Source: Linnemannia elongata (lineage: Eukaryota; Mortierellomycota; Mortierellomycetes; Mortierellales; Mortierellaceae). Taken from it: a stretch of DNA of 64,000 nucleotides. The stretch is taken from positions 1 through 64,000 of the forward strand of contig JAXBDG010000012.1 of assembly GCA_036320915.1 (NCBI GenBank), in the 5' to 3' direction. A model generated the notes under the pieces. It saw nothing but the letters and a program-made list of their open reading frames with translations. It was not told the origin of the DNA and searched no databases. Position 1 is the stretch's first letter. Each line of letters opens with the position of its first letter. This document shows positions 54,032-64,000 of the stretch, piece by piece. Position numbers and translations under genes: made by a program.

Positions 54032-57000
54032 TCCATGCCTTGGAGGAGATATAATAATAAAACATTCAAGCTCATCCATATTACTCCAACTGAGATGAAG
54101 AAGACTATGATTGTCATTTTTCTCTCTGAATGAATGCAACTCTGTTGCTATTCTATGAACCCCAGTTGGTGGCGTTTGATGTTTGATGTGGTGCGTGACT
54201 GTTTGCCCCCACTCGCAAGATGTTCCAACATGGCGAGACACAACAACTGATCACTGCGGTGGTGTAAACGAAGGGGGAGATGTGGATGGCCGATGAAGAA
54301 TGGATCTGATCGCACTGTCAAACGAGAATCTTGCTAATGTAACCAAGGTCGCTGAATCTGCTCATGGTCTTGGTTTAGAAGCAAATGGATCAACCCTGAT
54401 CAACACAATTGTCTGAATCCCTTCAAAACTGAGCCCTTTGAAAATTAATATTTGTTCTGCACAAATACAGACAAAGACACAGACACAGAGCAAAGAAAAG
54501 GGCAAATGGTGTTTCTTATTTTTGCATTGGATTTTAACCACACTCTCACTCTCCTCTTCTTACCTTCAATCCACTCCATCCCTCACAGTTTTCACGACCA
54601 AAGACAGCATCCACTCTTCCTCGGCCACTACTGACGCATGTGCTCTTGTTGCTTATCCACCTACACAATCAACGCCGCCCTTCTCTTTCTTTCACGAGAA
54701 CTCTCTCACTCAATGCCAGTAATGATACATATCTCGTACCAATACAATTCGCATTAAAAGGACCAGGATAAACGAAAGCATGCAAGCAAAACGAACACCC
54801 CCTATTTCCCTCTCTCTCGCTCGCTCTACAAAGCAACAGAGGATAAACCAGAGATGCAATGGCGGTAGAGACTTACCAGAGATTGTGGAGGCCGAGATAG
54901 AGGAGCCAGATACGGAATAAGAGAGGAGACAACCATTGGTTTAGCGTGGGAATGAAAGGGAGTGTTGGTCTCTCCTCCAAAAGAAAAAAGATGAGGGCAT
55001 AGTAAAAATGGCACACAAGCATTCCCTCCCACCAACCAGGCTGTCTATTTTTTTGTTGATGATGAGCACTCCCAGAAGCGCAGTGTGGAGGAGTAGCCGT
55101 GGACTGTGCTTCATCTTGCTCTTCCTCTAATGAAAATAAGCACCCAAAGTCCTTGCTTTTTCTCACGATGCTTTAGTCTGACATGGGTGCGTCTATGCTC
55201 TACACTGTCAACGTTTCCTGGTCCTGACAAACTGACAAGGTACGACAGGAGAGAAAAACGATGGCGTTGTTGCTGTTAGTGAGTCCTGTCCACGAGTACT
55301 CTCTATGGAGGGTCGGTCGTCTCCCAGCTTTGCACGGTGTAGTCTAGGGTATGATGGTGGTTGACCAGACTTCCTTCCGAAGTTCTCCCTCCTTTCACAA
55401 GGCAAGTGCGCTTCACGTAGTTGAGAATACCGAGGAGCGGGCTGAGGCGGAGGGTGAATTATTCATAATCGAGGCGGGGAATGTGACGAAAGACATGTAC
55501 ATGGTGCGATGGCTGGGTACTATGTGATGTGGGAGTGGGTCACTGGGTGGATCTATGCATTGCAATGCGGGAAGAACGGATGAAAAGAGGAGGAGGGAGA
55601 AGGAGAAGTGAAGTTTTGATGAGAAAGAAGAGAGGGAGTGAGAAAGGGAGGAAGGAGGAGGAGGAGTGTTGTGAGCGAGCAGCTGATGAGTGTGGTCCAT
55701 CTAGTTTAGAGGAAGGAACATCATGTTGATGCGGATTGCATTATGAGTATGTCTGCTGAGGATGTGTGTTAATCAGGGTGGAGTGCGTGTTCGTTCCATG
55801 CTATTTGTTGCTGGTGTCGTTGCTGAGTGATGTTGCTCTCGTTGTTGTTATTGTTGTAAAGAGAACAAAGGACGGTAAGTTGTTGCTTTGGGTCATAGGG
55901 GATAAACAATAGACAATAGGAAAGTGCATCGAAGAAGTGTGTCCCATGCACACATGTTTGTCATTGAGGGGAGGGGTTAAAGAGAAAGAAAGAGAACGAG
56001 ATTGATCCTTTGTTTGCAAAGGAAAGGGACAGACAGTGAACGAAGAGGGAGGACGGAGACATCAACAAAAATAGGATTCAGGAACAACGGACACTGATGA
56101 ACTAGCTTGATGAACTAGCTTGGTCAAACTCGAACTGAGATAAAGAAGGTTCGTCGATTAGTGATCACTTGTCAAGGGAAGATCAAGTAGGCTTAGGAAC
56201 CATCAAACCGGTTCCATTCAATCATCCAAGCACCACTGTTATCGCCGTCTTCCGTCCTCAAATGGTTGGAGCGGCTGCCTTTCATTTCTAGTCTTTTTTT
56301 TTTTTTTGCTGCTTTTATTTGCTGCTACCAGTCCGTTCTCTAACTACTACTACTATGCCATGATGATGGTGTCAACGCTTAAAACATTGGGGCAGAGGAG
56401 ATAGAAACGCGTAAAATGGTACAGAAGGGGTACAGAACGGGTTAAGAAGAGGAAGAAAAAGAAAGGGGAACTGAAGAGGACTTTAAGGTAAGGCGAAGGG
56501 AGAGCAGGATGAGGGGAAGAATGAAGTGGGAGTGTCGGAAAAGATGGAGGCATCGTGGGAGTATCAGGGTGCTATGGAAGAAGTGGAGAAAGATGGGAGT
56601 TGGGAGAAGTAAAGGAAAGACGAAGGCAGTCGGAGTCAGGAGGAAAATAAGCGACTACGATCTCGTTTATTCACACTTTGGCATAGTGCACACCCTTCTC
56701 CCACAGCCTCGAACTGGTAACAAATGCCTTCACTCGACAAAGACGATGGTAGAAAAACGTGCCGACGAGCTCATCCCGAGGAGAACAACCGACTTCTTTT
56801 TTCGGTGGCAACTGTCATCGAACCAACTTTCAGCTTCTTTCTGGTTGTTCAGGTGTGTTCTGCTTTTGCGCCTCGACACATGGGAGTACGGGATGATGCG
56901 GCACTGTTTTGTTGATTACGACTTTCAGCACCTTGGCCACCACACCCCGGACGGTCACGATGGCACGATAAAGTTTACTGAGGAAAAAAGAAAGAGATGA

Positions 57001-57352
57001 AGAGGGGGAAGGGAAGGTGTGAGAGCCGATAGTGAACATTTATTTTTTGATTCACCCCCAAAACCGCGGATAACATTCATCCTCACTCCGCGGGCAGTGC
57101 TTTTTATGATAACAACCGAGCACTATGGAGTGGTCGTATGGATCTGGTCTAGACCTCACAAGGTCTTCTTTATTTATTTATTAGTAAATGTACGCCCATC
57201 TTGTGCGGCTGAGGAACTATGCGTTTTTGGGTTTCACGCATTGCACCAAACATCGAAACACCCTGACACGTTCTGAACTGAAGGGCTGCGCAATAGACTC
57301 GTTTCTACTTTAGGAAATATTAATCATCTCTTTCGAAGCCTTGTCCAATGGT

Positions 57353-57360
57353 TATAAAAG
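57353..57360 (+). promoter_or_regulatory. TATA box of the copy-C gene
   Basis: TATAAAAG 78 bp before the ATG at 57431, with CCAAT at about 57345. The spacing is typical for a short-leader fungal gene. Confidence 0.6.
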
Positions 57361-57430
57361 AGGAAGTGTCCCCTGGTTTACTTCTCACTTTGCTCGCAAA
57401 CAGAAACACACACATTCCACACAAAACAAC

Positions 57431-58075
57431 ATGGTACATCAGCTCCCGCTCCTCGATAATCAGTACAACCCTACAGAAGCCTTGCGCTCCTTCTCCGATG
57501 CAGTCTTCCATTATCTGGATACGCACTACGAGCCAAAGGGCACCCAGCTACTCGAACCCGAAAAGATGAAAGCCCTATTGTTGTTTTTCTCACCTCCAGA
57601 GGATGCACAAGTCAATCGTCAAGTGAGCCTCGTGTACTTCAGCATTGCGTTCTTAGCTCTCTCGATCGAGACGGTGTTTACGGCCCACGGTCCATCGGTC
57701 ACTCCTGCGGGTCTCCTTGCTTATTTACGTTCCGAGATCATGAGCGATCCTGAGGAGAGCGGCTTTTTGTGCTTTAAAATGGCAAACAAAGCAATGCGAC
57801 TGAAACATAGTTTTACTCGGTCGCAGTTCCCTCCAGTGGCAGAACCAAAGGCCGAGGAATTACAGGCGTATATTGAAGCCAGCTTTAAAAAGGCTCTCAG
57901 AGACGTGGGCTGGTATGCAGCGGCTGTACACGATGAGGAACTCGAGGCCGTGAAGACGCGAATCGCCTTGGAGCAGATGGGCGAAGAGAATGCACAGGAC
58001 CTTATCAGTTCGCGCATTTGCTATAGCTGCTATAGAAACCCATGCATCTGCCTTGGGGGATTAGACCTTATCTAG
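57431..58075 (+). CDS. DUF7514-like hypothetical protein
   Basis: 214 aa, one exon, from ATG MVHQLPLLDNQYNPTEALR. The N-terminal part (VFHYLDTHYEPKGTQLLEPE, KMKALLLFF) looks like the start of the fungal DUF7514 family, in which a helix with YxxPxG and TPxK motifs recurs; this match is from memory and tentative. The middle is helical, and the end has a CYSCYRNPCICLGG cluster with four Cys. There is no signal peptide or membrane segment. The earlier in-frame codons from 57341 overlap the TATA box, so the ATG at 57431 was chosen. Function unknown. Confidence 0.7.
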   Translation: MVHQLPLLDNQYNPTEALRSFSDAVFHYLDTHYEPKGTQLLEPEKMKALLLFFSPPEDAQVNRQVSLVYFSIAFLALSIETVFTAHGPSVTPAGLLAYLRSEIMSDPEESGFLCFKMANKAMRLKHSFTRSQFPPVAEPKAEELQAYIEASFKKALRDVGWYAAAVHDEELEAVKTRIALEQMGEENAQDLISSRICYSCYRNPCICLGGLDLI

Positions 58076-58599
58076 CGCACTCCCTTACCTCCTCTATTCC
58101 TTCATAAACACCCATATGGTCTTCTTTTTCTTCTTGCGACGTACAAAATTGCATACAGTCTCGATTCCTGTGTTGTAAGGACTGGTAGAGTGCCAAGTGT
58201 TGATGGGCAACAGGACAGGGCAATGGACAACCGAATGGATAGTGCCAGAAATCCGGGTGAGGCATAATTCGTGAGATACAGTGCCTCAAGGGACAAAGGA
58301 GTGGTGATTTGTGAACAAGTCCTGTCTTCTTGTTCCGCTTCCAACCACGATCGTAGACAGGCGTTTATATTTTGCATGAGTTGGTATAGGACTGAGGAAG
58401 AAGGAGCAATACAAGAGAGGGTATGCGAAGAGGGTTACCAATATCTTTTCTGTAGGCAGCTTACAATACTGTTTTTTTTAGGAGAAAAGCGGGTCGGCAA
58501 TTCTCGCTCACTTGTCCTGCAGTACAAATTCATGCCCCAGAACTAATAGCGTGTAATGTGTTGTACTGACTCTACCAAGCAACAACAAAAGTGCAGGAT

Positions 58600-59017
58600 T
58601 GTACTTCAAGACAGGGAAACCGCCCAACAAAAAGTGGCTGGAAGCGGCCACGGCTTTCTTCTCATCAGCCGAGAGAGGTGACAGGAAGAGTGACTCGAGG
58701 AAGGTGCATTTGGAAACACCATCGTTGCCTTTGTAGTAAGTCCCAGTTTTAAGCTGCTGGGAAGGCTGATAGGCAAAAGAGTCGTTTTGGCGGATGAGGG
58801 TGGGATCGGTAGTTCCTGTGGACCGTAGTTACAGGGAACAAAGGACTGCGATCTCTTGTGAGAGAGAGTCCATATTCTGAGCCAACCTTGCCACCATCGA
58901 GCCGAGGTCGGGTTGGGGAAGGGGAGCATTGTTCATAGGGTCAATTGTAGGAATATATGCTGGAAGAGCTCGCGGAAAAGTTCCAGCGAAAAGATGGTGA
59001 GGTTCTAGGTACCGCAC
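58600..59017 (-). pseudogene. Retrotransposon gag-like fragment
   Basis: Minus-strand text PMNNAPLPQPDLGSMVARLA and QNMDSLSQEIAVLCSL ends at a stop. It then continues, in the same frame after the stop, as RQNDSFAYQPSQQLKTGTYY and DGVSKCTFLESLFLSPLSAD to KKAVAAASSHFLLGG-like text. This resembles the N-terminal part of Ty3-type gag proteins. It is cut at 58600 by the end of copy C and has no pol. Confidence 0.45.
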
Positions 59018-60470
59018 TTTTTTTCTTTTTTATCTCTGGAATTGCGGAAGAAATAAAGATAGTTACGTTGACATGAAATGGGTTTCTGTAATAAACTTGG
59101 TGTACGTTTATTCAGAGTTCGGACATGTCGCGAACCTAAACGGGGCAGACAGGGCAGACGGAGATAGACCTCTCAGCACTAAGAAGCAGGGCCAAGACGG
59201 GACAAAGGCAGGATAAAGGTAGGTAAATGAAGCAGGGATCAGAGGTGGTTCTCAAGGCGTTGATAGAGTGTTATTGGAGGGCAAGGATACAGGGTAGGGA
59301 TCGGGTTCAGGGTGGTGACAAAGAATATTCGAGTTACTATTGGGCATTTCACATAAAATATTTTGTTTTGGCCACTAAACCCTTGATTAGCCAGCTATTC
59401 AGGACAACATTTTTTGTTCTACACCCATGCAAACCCCGCTCACAGCTGGATTAGTGGTTAACTTTTTACATCATTTTCGTTGAAAGGCACAATAAGTGGG
59501 GATTAAACTATCTGGGTACTGCCTATATATAAGTATGATTGTGGCTATGTTAATTAATTATTTACTTGGGCGAAGACAGCTGCGCGCAAGTTTGCCTGAT
59601 CGTACCAAGAGTCGACCGATCGTGTTGTACGATGCGACATTATCATAACAAGAGTCGACCAGTCATGATCTGACTATGGTATACGACGCGACAGGACAGA
59701 GGAAGAGGGTCAGGGTCAAGGTCAGAGTCAAGAGCTAGGGTTCAGATTGCATTCGGGGGTCTGGAGAAGCATTCGGAAAGGTTGCTGAACAAAGACTATG
59801 GTAGAGAACTATATATACTATGGCGAAGGATCTTTCTAGAAGCGTTGGATTACTAAGCAGTGTCCATCGTGTATCTGTTACGGTTTCGCGTAGGCGTTTC
59901 TAGAAAAATCAAAGATCTACGGAAAAATTTCCTGCTCTATAAGTGCAAGGGCGCATCTGTTTGACGTAGATTTTGTCACTTGTTTTGCAAGGAAAAGACA
60001 GAGATGACCTCTGTGACAGTTTCCCTCTTTTGAAGTACAATGACCTGAGAGCACTGACCTGTTAGGCACATTTTTAAGCCATCCTTTGACTCCTTTGCCA
60101 TCGAGTGTTGTGCACATTCACCTGTTCTCAGAACAGCCCAGGTCTCTGCGTTTGGCATGATTTGAAAGTAGGTATATTTTCATCGACCTTTATTGGCCAG
60201 TCATTTGGCGCTTCTTGAATGTGGTTATTTCGATTTTGGCCCACTTTACTTCTTTGCGTAGATACACAGTGTGCCCGCCCACATTTGACCCAACTCTCGA
60301 CAAATACAGCCACTTTTTCAAACAGTCGTGGGCCTTGACTGAATCAGCATCCAACAGGTCATAACCCGGGATACAGTACGTTTCGGCGGCATAGTTCCAG
60401 AGTTCAGTGTGCTACTTTCACAAGTTCGAGATGTAGTCAAATTCGAATTGGAGATGACACGTACAACATG
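59018..60470. other. Intergenic, no supported gene
   Basis: Contains a weak direct repeat around AAGAGTCGACC(G/A) with TACGA(T/C)GCGACA (59608-59695). No gene supported. Confidence 0.4.
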
Positions 60471-60583
60471 ATAAGAAACAAAAAAAAAACAATTTGATAA
60501 GGGTTATCAGGATAAGCGACATGATAAGAACCAAAAACAGAAAAAAAAACACACTTTGATAAGGGTTATCAGGATAAGCGACG
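60471..60583 (+). repeat. Direct repeat pair, about 55 bp
   Basis: GATAAGAAMC with an A-rich tract, then TTTGATAAGGGTTATCAGG and ATAAGCGAC, occurs twice in a row at about 60470-60522 and 60521-60582. Confidence 0.8.
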
Positions 60584-60654
60584 AGGTATCACATCTCCAC
60601 GTCTTCATATCAAAAAACTGGATGCACCCTTTTCTAAGTTCTTTTGAGAGCCTG

Positions 60655-61110
60655 TCCCTGACAAACCATAACTGTCCCTGACAAACCATAACTGTCTCAC
60701 ACAAAATACTCTTTGTCGACATTACATATTTGATGTGGGGGCATTATACGAGTTACGACGCTTTGACGAAGATAGGGAGGCAAGAGTTCAATTGTTTTTT
60801 TGCTAATCAGAAAACTACCCCTGGCAAACCATAATTGTCCCACACAAAATAATCTTTGTCGACATTACATATTTGATGTGGGGGTATTTTACGAGTTGCG
60901 ACGCTTTGACGGAGATAGGGAGGCAAGAGTTCAATTGTTTTTTGCTAATCAAAAAACTACCCCTGACAAACCATAACTGTCCCACACAAAATAATCTTTG
61001 TCGACATTGCATATTTGATGTGGGGGCATTATACGAGTTACGACGCTTTGACGGAGATAGGGAGGCAAGGGTTCAATTGTTTTTTTGCTAATCAAAAAGC
61101 TACCCAACGC
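60655..61110 (+). repeat. 142-bp tandem repeat, about three units
   Basis: TTTGTCGACATTRCATATTT recurs at 60712, 60855 and 60997, spaced 143 and 142 bp. The unit also holds GGGGGCATTATACGAGTTAC, GACGCTTTGACG and CAAACCATAACTGTCC. The third unit changes at about 61105. It has small open frames but no supported gene. Confidence 0.9.
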
Positions 61111-61320
61111 CGATTCAAAGTTCGAGACTCGCCAAAACCCTCATTACCGCCAAACCGTTACCCCAAGTTTATGCCTACATGGCATTCCTATTGGTCGGTA
61201 TCCCTTGTCATACAATACTAGTACTGGAGCATGTATCATATCTCAAAGTACGCTATCAGCCTTCCACGGACACAGTTTTCCTTGTTTAACGACACGCCTG
61301 CTGCTAGAAACGAATAAAAG

Positions 61321-61328
61321 TATAAAAA
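61321..61328 (+). promoter_or_regulatory. TATA box of the glucoamylase gene
   Basis: TATAAAAA 136 bp before the ATG at 61457. Confidence 0.55.
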
Positions 61329-61456
61329 CGATAGCCATTGTTCTTCGTTCCTCACCTCCAAAGTCTCCCCTGCCTTGAATCTTAGCCACTCTCCTCCCAC
61401 TTCCTCATACACGTCAGCTTCTTTCGATCCACGATATATCTTCCTTGACACTCAAC

Positions 61457-63847
61457 ATGCGTTCCTTTATCTTGCTCTCAGCTGCCATCGCCTTGGCTCA
61501 AGCATCCATTATCTACCGGAGGGATTCCTGTACCGTCCTTGGTATGTGACCAAGATTAAAGTGCACGTTTCAACCCGAAAACATAAGTACATGCTAGTAA
61601 TAATATGCTAACCTGGCTCTCTTTCCCTATTACACCCTTTCATCACCCCAGCCAACGATGTTCGCTTAGACTGCGGTACCGTTGCCTCTTCCCAATCATC
61701 TTGTATCGCCGCTGGCTGCTGCTGGACCCCAGCCTATGACGGTGGCGCTTGGTGCTACTACCCTACTCCCACCAACACTACCCGTCCCACGGCTCCTGAC
61801 CGCAGCACCATTGCTGCTTGGTTGAGTAGCCAGTACTCTTACTCGGTTACCCAGTTGTTGAATGCTCTTTCACCTTCTGGCACTGTGGCCGGTGTTGTTG
61901 TTGCCGCTCAGTCGCAAAGCGTGAGTTTGAAATATTATTGCCTTCAGTTTCTAGTGGGCTCAGAAGCGCATGCCAATTGCACTAGAGCGTGAACTCTAAT
62001 TATTTTTTTCACACGAATGTACCATTCCTAGGTACTTATCCAATCATTTTACCCTTTGCATATATTTCTCCTGTTGTAGAACCCTGACTACTGGTATCAT
62101 TGGTCCCGTGATGGCGCCTTGACCATGGATGTAGTTGCAAAGTTGTATGCCAAGGCTGTTGCCGCAGGCGATAGCACCAACGCCAATGTCTACAAGACAA
62201 AGATACAATCCTGGATCATCTTTGAGGCTGGTCTCGCCTCCCGTACCAACCCCACTGTCAGTATTACTGGAAACTCTGCTGACAATGTCGGAGAGCCAAA
62301 GTTCAATGTGGATGGCTCGGCGTTCACTGGAGCATGGGGTCGCCCTCAGAATGATGGACCCGGTCTCCGTGTGCGCACCATCATGCGCTTCTTGGATTCT
62401 TATGTCAGCGCTACTGGCGATACCACCTATGCCGCCAGCCTCAGCTCGCAGATCCAGAAGGATCTCGACTATATTGTCCGCAACTATGCAAACACTTGCA
62501 CCTCTGGAACCCCTTGCTTTGATCTTTGGGAAGAAAAGTCAGCCCAGCACTGGTACACCCAGATTGTACAGCGTCGTGGACTCTTGGCAGGAAAGTCATA
62601 CTTTAGCAAGTGGTCATCAAATCCTACTTTGGTCAGCAGCTACCAGGCCGTCTCGTCCTCCTTGGAGACAATGATGGCCAGTCACTGGAACTCGACTGCT
62701 GGGTACATCAATGAAATGAAGGATATCACTGGTCGCAAGAGTCCCGATACTGCTATTATGTTGGGTTCGATCCATTCTTTCGATTCTGACAACTACAACT
62801 CTCCTACCAACGATCAAGTCCTTCGCACCGTCTGGCACTACGCTCGCTACTTCAAGGGTCACTTTACCATTAATCAAAACCGTGCCAGCTATGCTCCTTT
62901 GGTCGGTCGCTACATGGAAGATGTCTACAATGGTGGTGGTATGTACTCTCATCGATAACTTGATATCCTAGAAAATTACTTGTATGATTTTTGCCTTTTA
63001 TTTTGTGCTGACATTGTCACTCTCAATTTTTTCTTTTCTCTCATTCTCTCTCAAAACAGACGGTGTGAACAACGATGGCGCAGGACCTTGGTTGTTGGCT
63101 ACAGCTGGTATGGCAGAGTTTTACTATGTTGCTGCAACTTCGCTCTTCCAGGCTGGATCCGCCTCAGTCACTGCCAACAATCAGGACGTCTATCAATACT
63201 TTGGTGTTACAGCTAACGTTGGCAGCACCATCACGGGTTCCAGCCTTGTCACTCTTGTCAACAATCTCTTTGGTGAGGGTGACGCTTACCTACAGACTCT
63301 ATCGTACTGGATGGGATCCAGCCAGATGATGTCTGAGCAGTTCAACCCTAAGACTGGTGCTCGCCAGGGTGCTCCTCACTTGACCTGGTCATATGCCTCT
63401 TTGATCACCGCCAAGTTTGCCCGCGATACAGCCTTGACCATCCTGTCTGGAAATTCGACTACGCCTACTAGCTCGGCAACCATGACTGCCACCACAACCT
63501 CAGCATCCAAGACCACGACCACAACCACGGTCTCTCCATCGCCAACGGCTGTCACCACCAAGTGCAATGTCGCTGTTTCCTCCCGCATTGACTGCGGCGT
63601 TACTGGCACCACTGAGGCTCAGTGCGAGGCTAAGGGTTGCTGCTGGAACCCTCTCCCCAGCGGCACTAGTGGTCCCTGGTGCTTCAATACTGGAGCCGTT
63701 ACCACCTGCAGTGTTGCTGTCTCTTCCCGTGTCGACTGTGGCGTTGTCGGTACTACTGAGGCTCAGTGTGGTGCCAAGGGTTGCTGCTGGAGCCCTCTTG
63801 CTAGCGGCGTTAGTGGAGCCTGGTGCTTCAACGCTGTTCCTGTTTAA
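61457..63847 (+). CDS. Secreted GH15 glucoamylase with three trefoil (P-type) domains
   Basis: Four exons, 61457-61541, 61652-61920, 62080-62938 and 63060-63847, joined in phases 1, 0 and 1, give 666 aa. MRSFILLSAAIALAQAS is the signal peptide. A trefoil domain follows at about 25-70 (LDCGTVASSQSSCIAAGCCW). The GH15 catalytic domain spans about 87-540: NPDYWYHWSRDGALTM, the general-acid region CFDLWEEK (about 269-270), and the general-base Glu in MSEQFNPKTGAR (about 495) before LTWSYASL. A Ser/Thr-rich linker leads to two more trefoil domains, each with SSRxDCGVxGTTEAQC and AKGCCWxPL. The enzyme releases glucose from starch or related glucans outside the cell. No CBM20 or CBM21 starch-binding domain is seen; the trefoils may take that role (inference). 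Confidence 0.9.
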
Positions 63848-64000
63848 AACGAGCACTCGATTGATTTGAGTAGTGTCCAGAAAAAAAGAAAACAAGGACG
63901 ACCACATTAAAGTTGAATGATTCACTTTTCTCAACTCTTCATTTCCTACAAATTCTCTTGACAAGCTGCGAAGCAGAATGACCAACAAAAATGTGGATAG
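63848..64000. other. 3' flank of the glucoamylase gene
   Basis: A/T-rich, no gene seen. A polyadenylation signal could lie near CATTAAAG at about 63904. Confidence 0.4.

Larger units (their letters stand above)
57086..58248. other. Gene-bearing block present only in copy C
   Basis: Copies B and C are collinear up to TCATCCTCA and again from AATCCGGGTGAGG. In copy B these two are directly joined (41040/41041); in copy C 1163 bp lie between. The block holds a TATA box and an intact gene. No terminal repeats or target duplication were found. Confidence 0.75.
53475..58599. repeat. Segmental repeat, copy C
   Basis: Starts with the same CAGTCATTTGACCAT flank as copy A and joins it, near 53742, straight to the C-terminal end of the F-box pseudogene, so about 2.3 kb of coding body is deleted. 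It then runs parallel to copies A and B to about 58599. It carries an extra 1163-bp block at 57086-58248. Confidence 0.85.

Overview
The window reads as a gene-sparse, repeat-rich piece of a filamentous fungal genome, most likely Mortierellomycota (Mortierella-like). Sequence support: short GT-AG introns (80-165 bp), TATA boxes 80-160 bp before start codons, two Crinkler-type (CRN) genes, a long ribonuclease-inhibitor-like LRR gene, an F-box gene family, small secreted Cys-rich proteins, and a GH15 glucoamylase carrying trefoil domains. The taxon is inferred from family content; no species-level marker was checked.

Layout. 0.2-3.2 kb: a CRN gene on the minus strand (header domain, P-loop, nuclease-like tail) with signs of decay. 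3.2-6.5 kb: low-complexity and repeat debris. 6.46-6.72 kb: a 28S rRNA 3' fragment (minus). 6.81-11.10 kb: a full-length DIRS-type tyrosine-recombinase retrotransposon with inverted terminal repeats and an internal region that reproduces its circle junction. 11.10-17.04 kb: a LINE-type element with a broken endonuclease and an intact RT/RNase H frame, abutting the DIRS. 17.0-20.7 kb: a two-exon LRR gene with 18 near-identical repeats. 21.2-22.15 kb: a second 28S 3' fragment, split by a tRNA-derived SINE with a 12-bp target duplication. 22.4-24.8 kb: a second, broken CRN gene.

24.95-31.06, 37.90-41.51 and 53.48-58.60 kb hold three diverged copies of one multi-kilobase segment built around an F-box pseudogene. 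The third copy carries an extra 1.16-kb block with an intact single-exon gene. Between the copies lie small secreted-protein genes (32.6, 42.2 and 46.8 kb), a three-exon gene with one nonsense codon (36.9 kb), a 2.4-kb long inverted repeat with a nested MITE-like insert (43.7-46.2 kb), a 215-bp DIRS derivative (48.4 kb), a MYND-finger gene (49 kb) and an intact F-box gene (50.5-52.5 kb). The right end holds tandem repeats (60.5-61.1 kb) and a four-exon secreted glucoamylase (61.5-63.8 kb).

Functionally the region mixes secreted proteins (glucoamylase, Cys-rich and Pro-rich proteins), effector-like or conflict-type proteins (CRN, LRR) and F-box adaptors with retroelements of three classes. Several broken genes differ from an open version by one base in or near short homopolymers, so assembly error must be separated from true decay. 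All calls come from reading the sequence alone; no database search was run.
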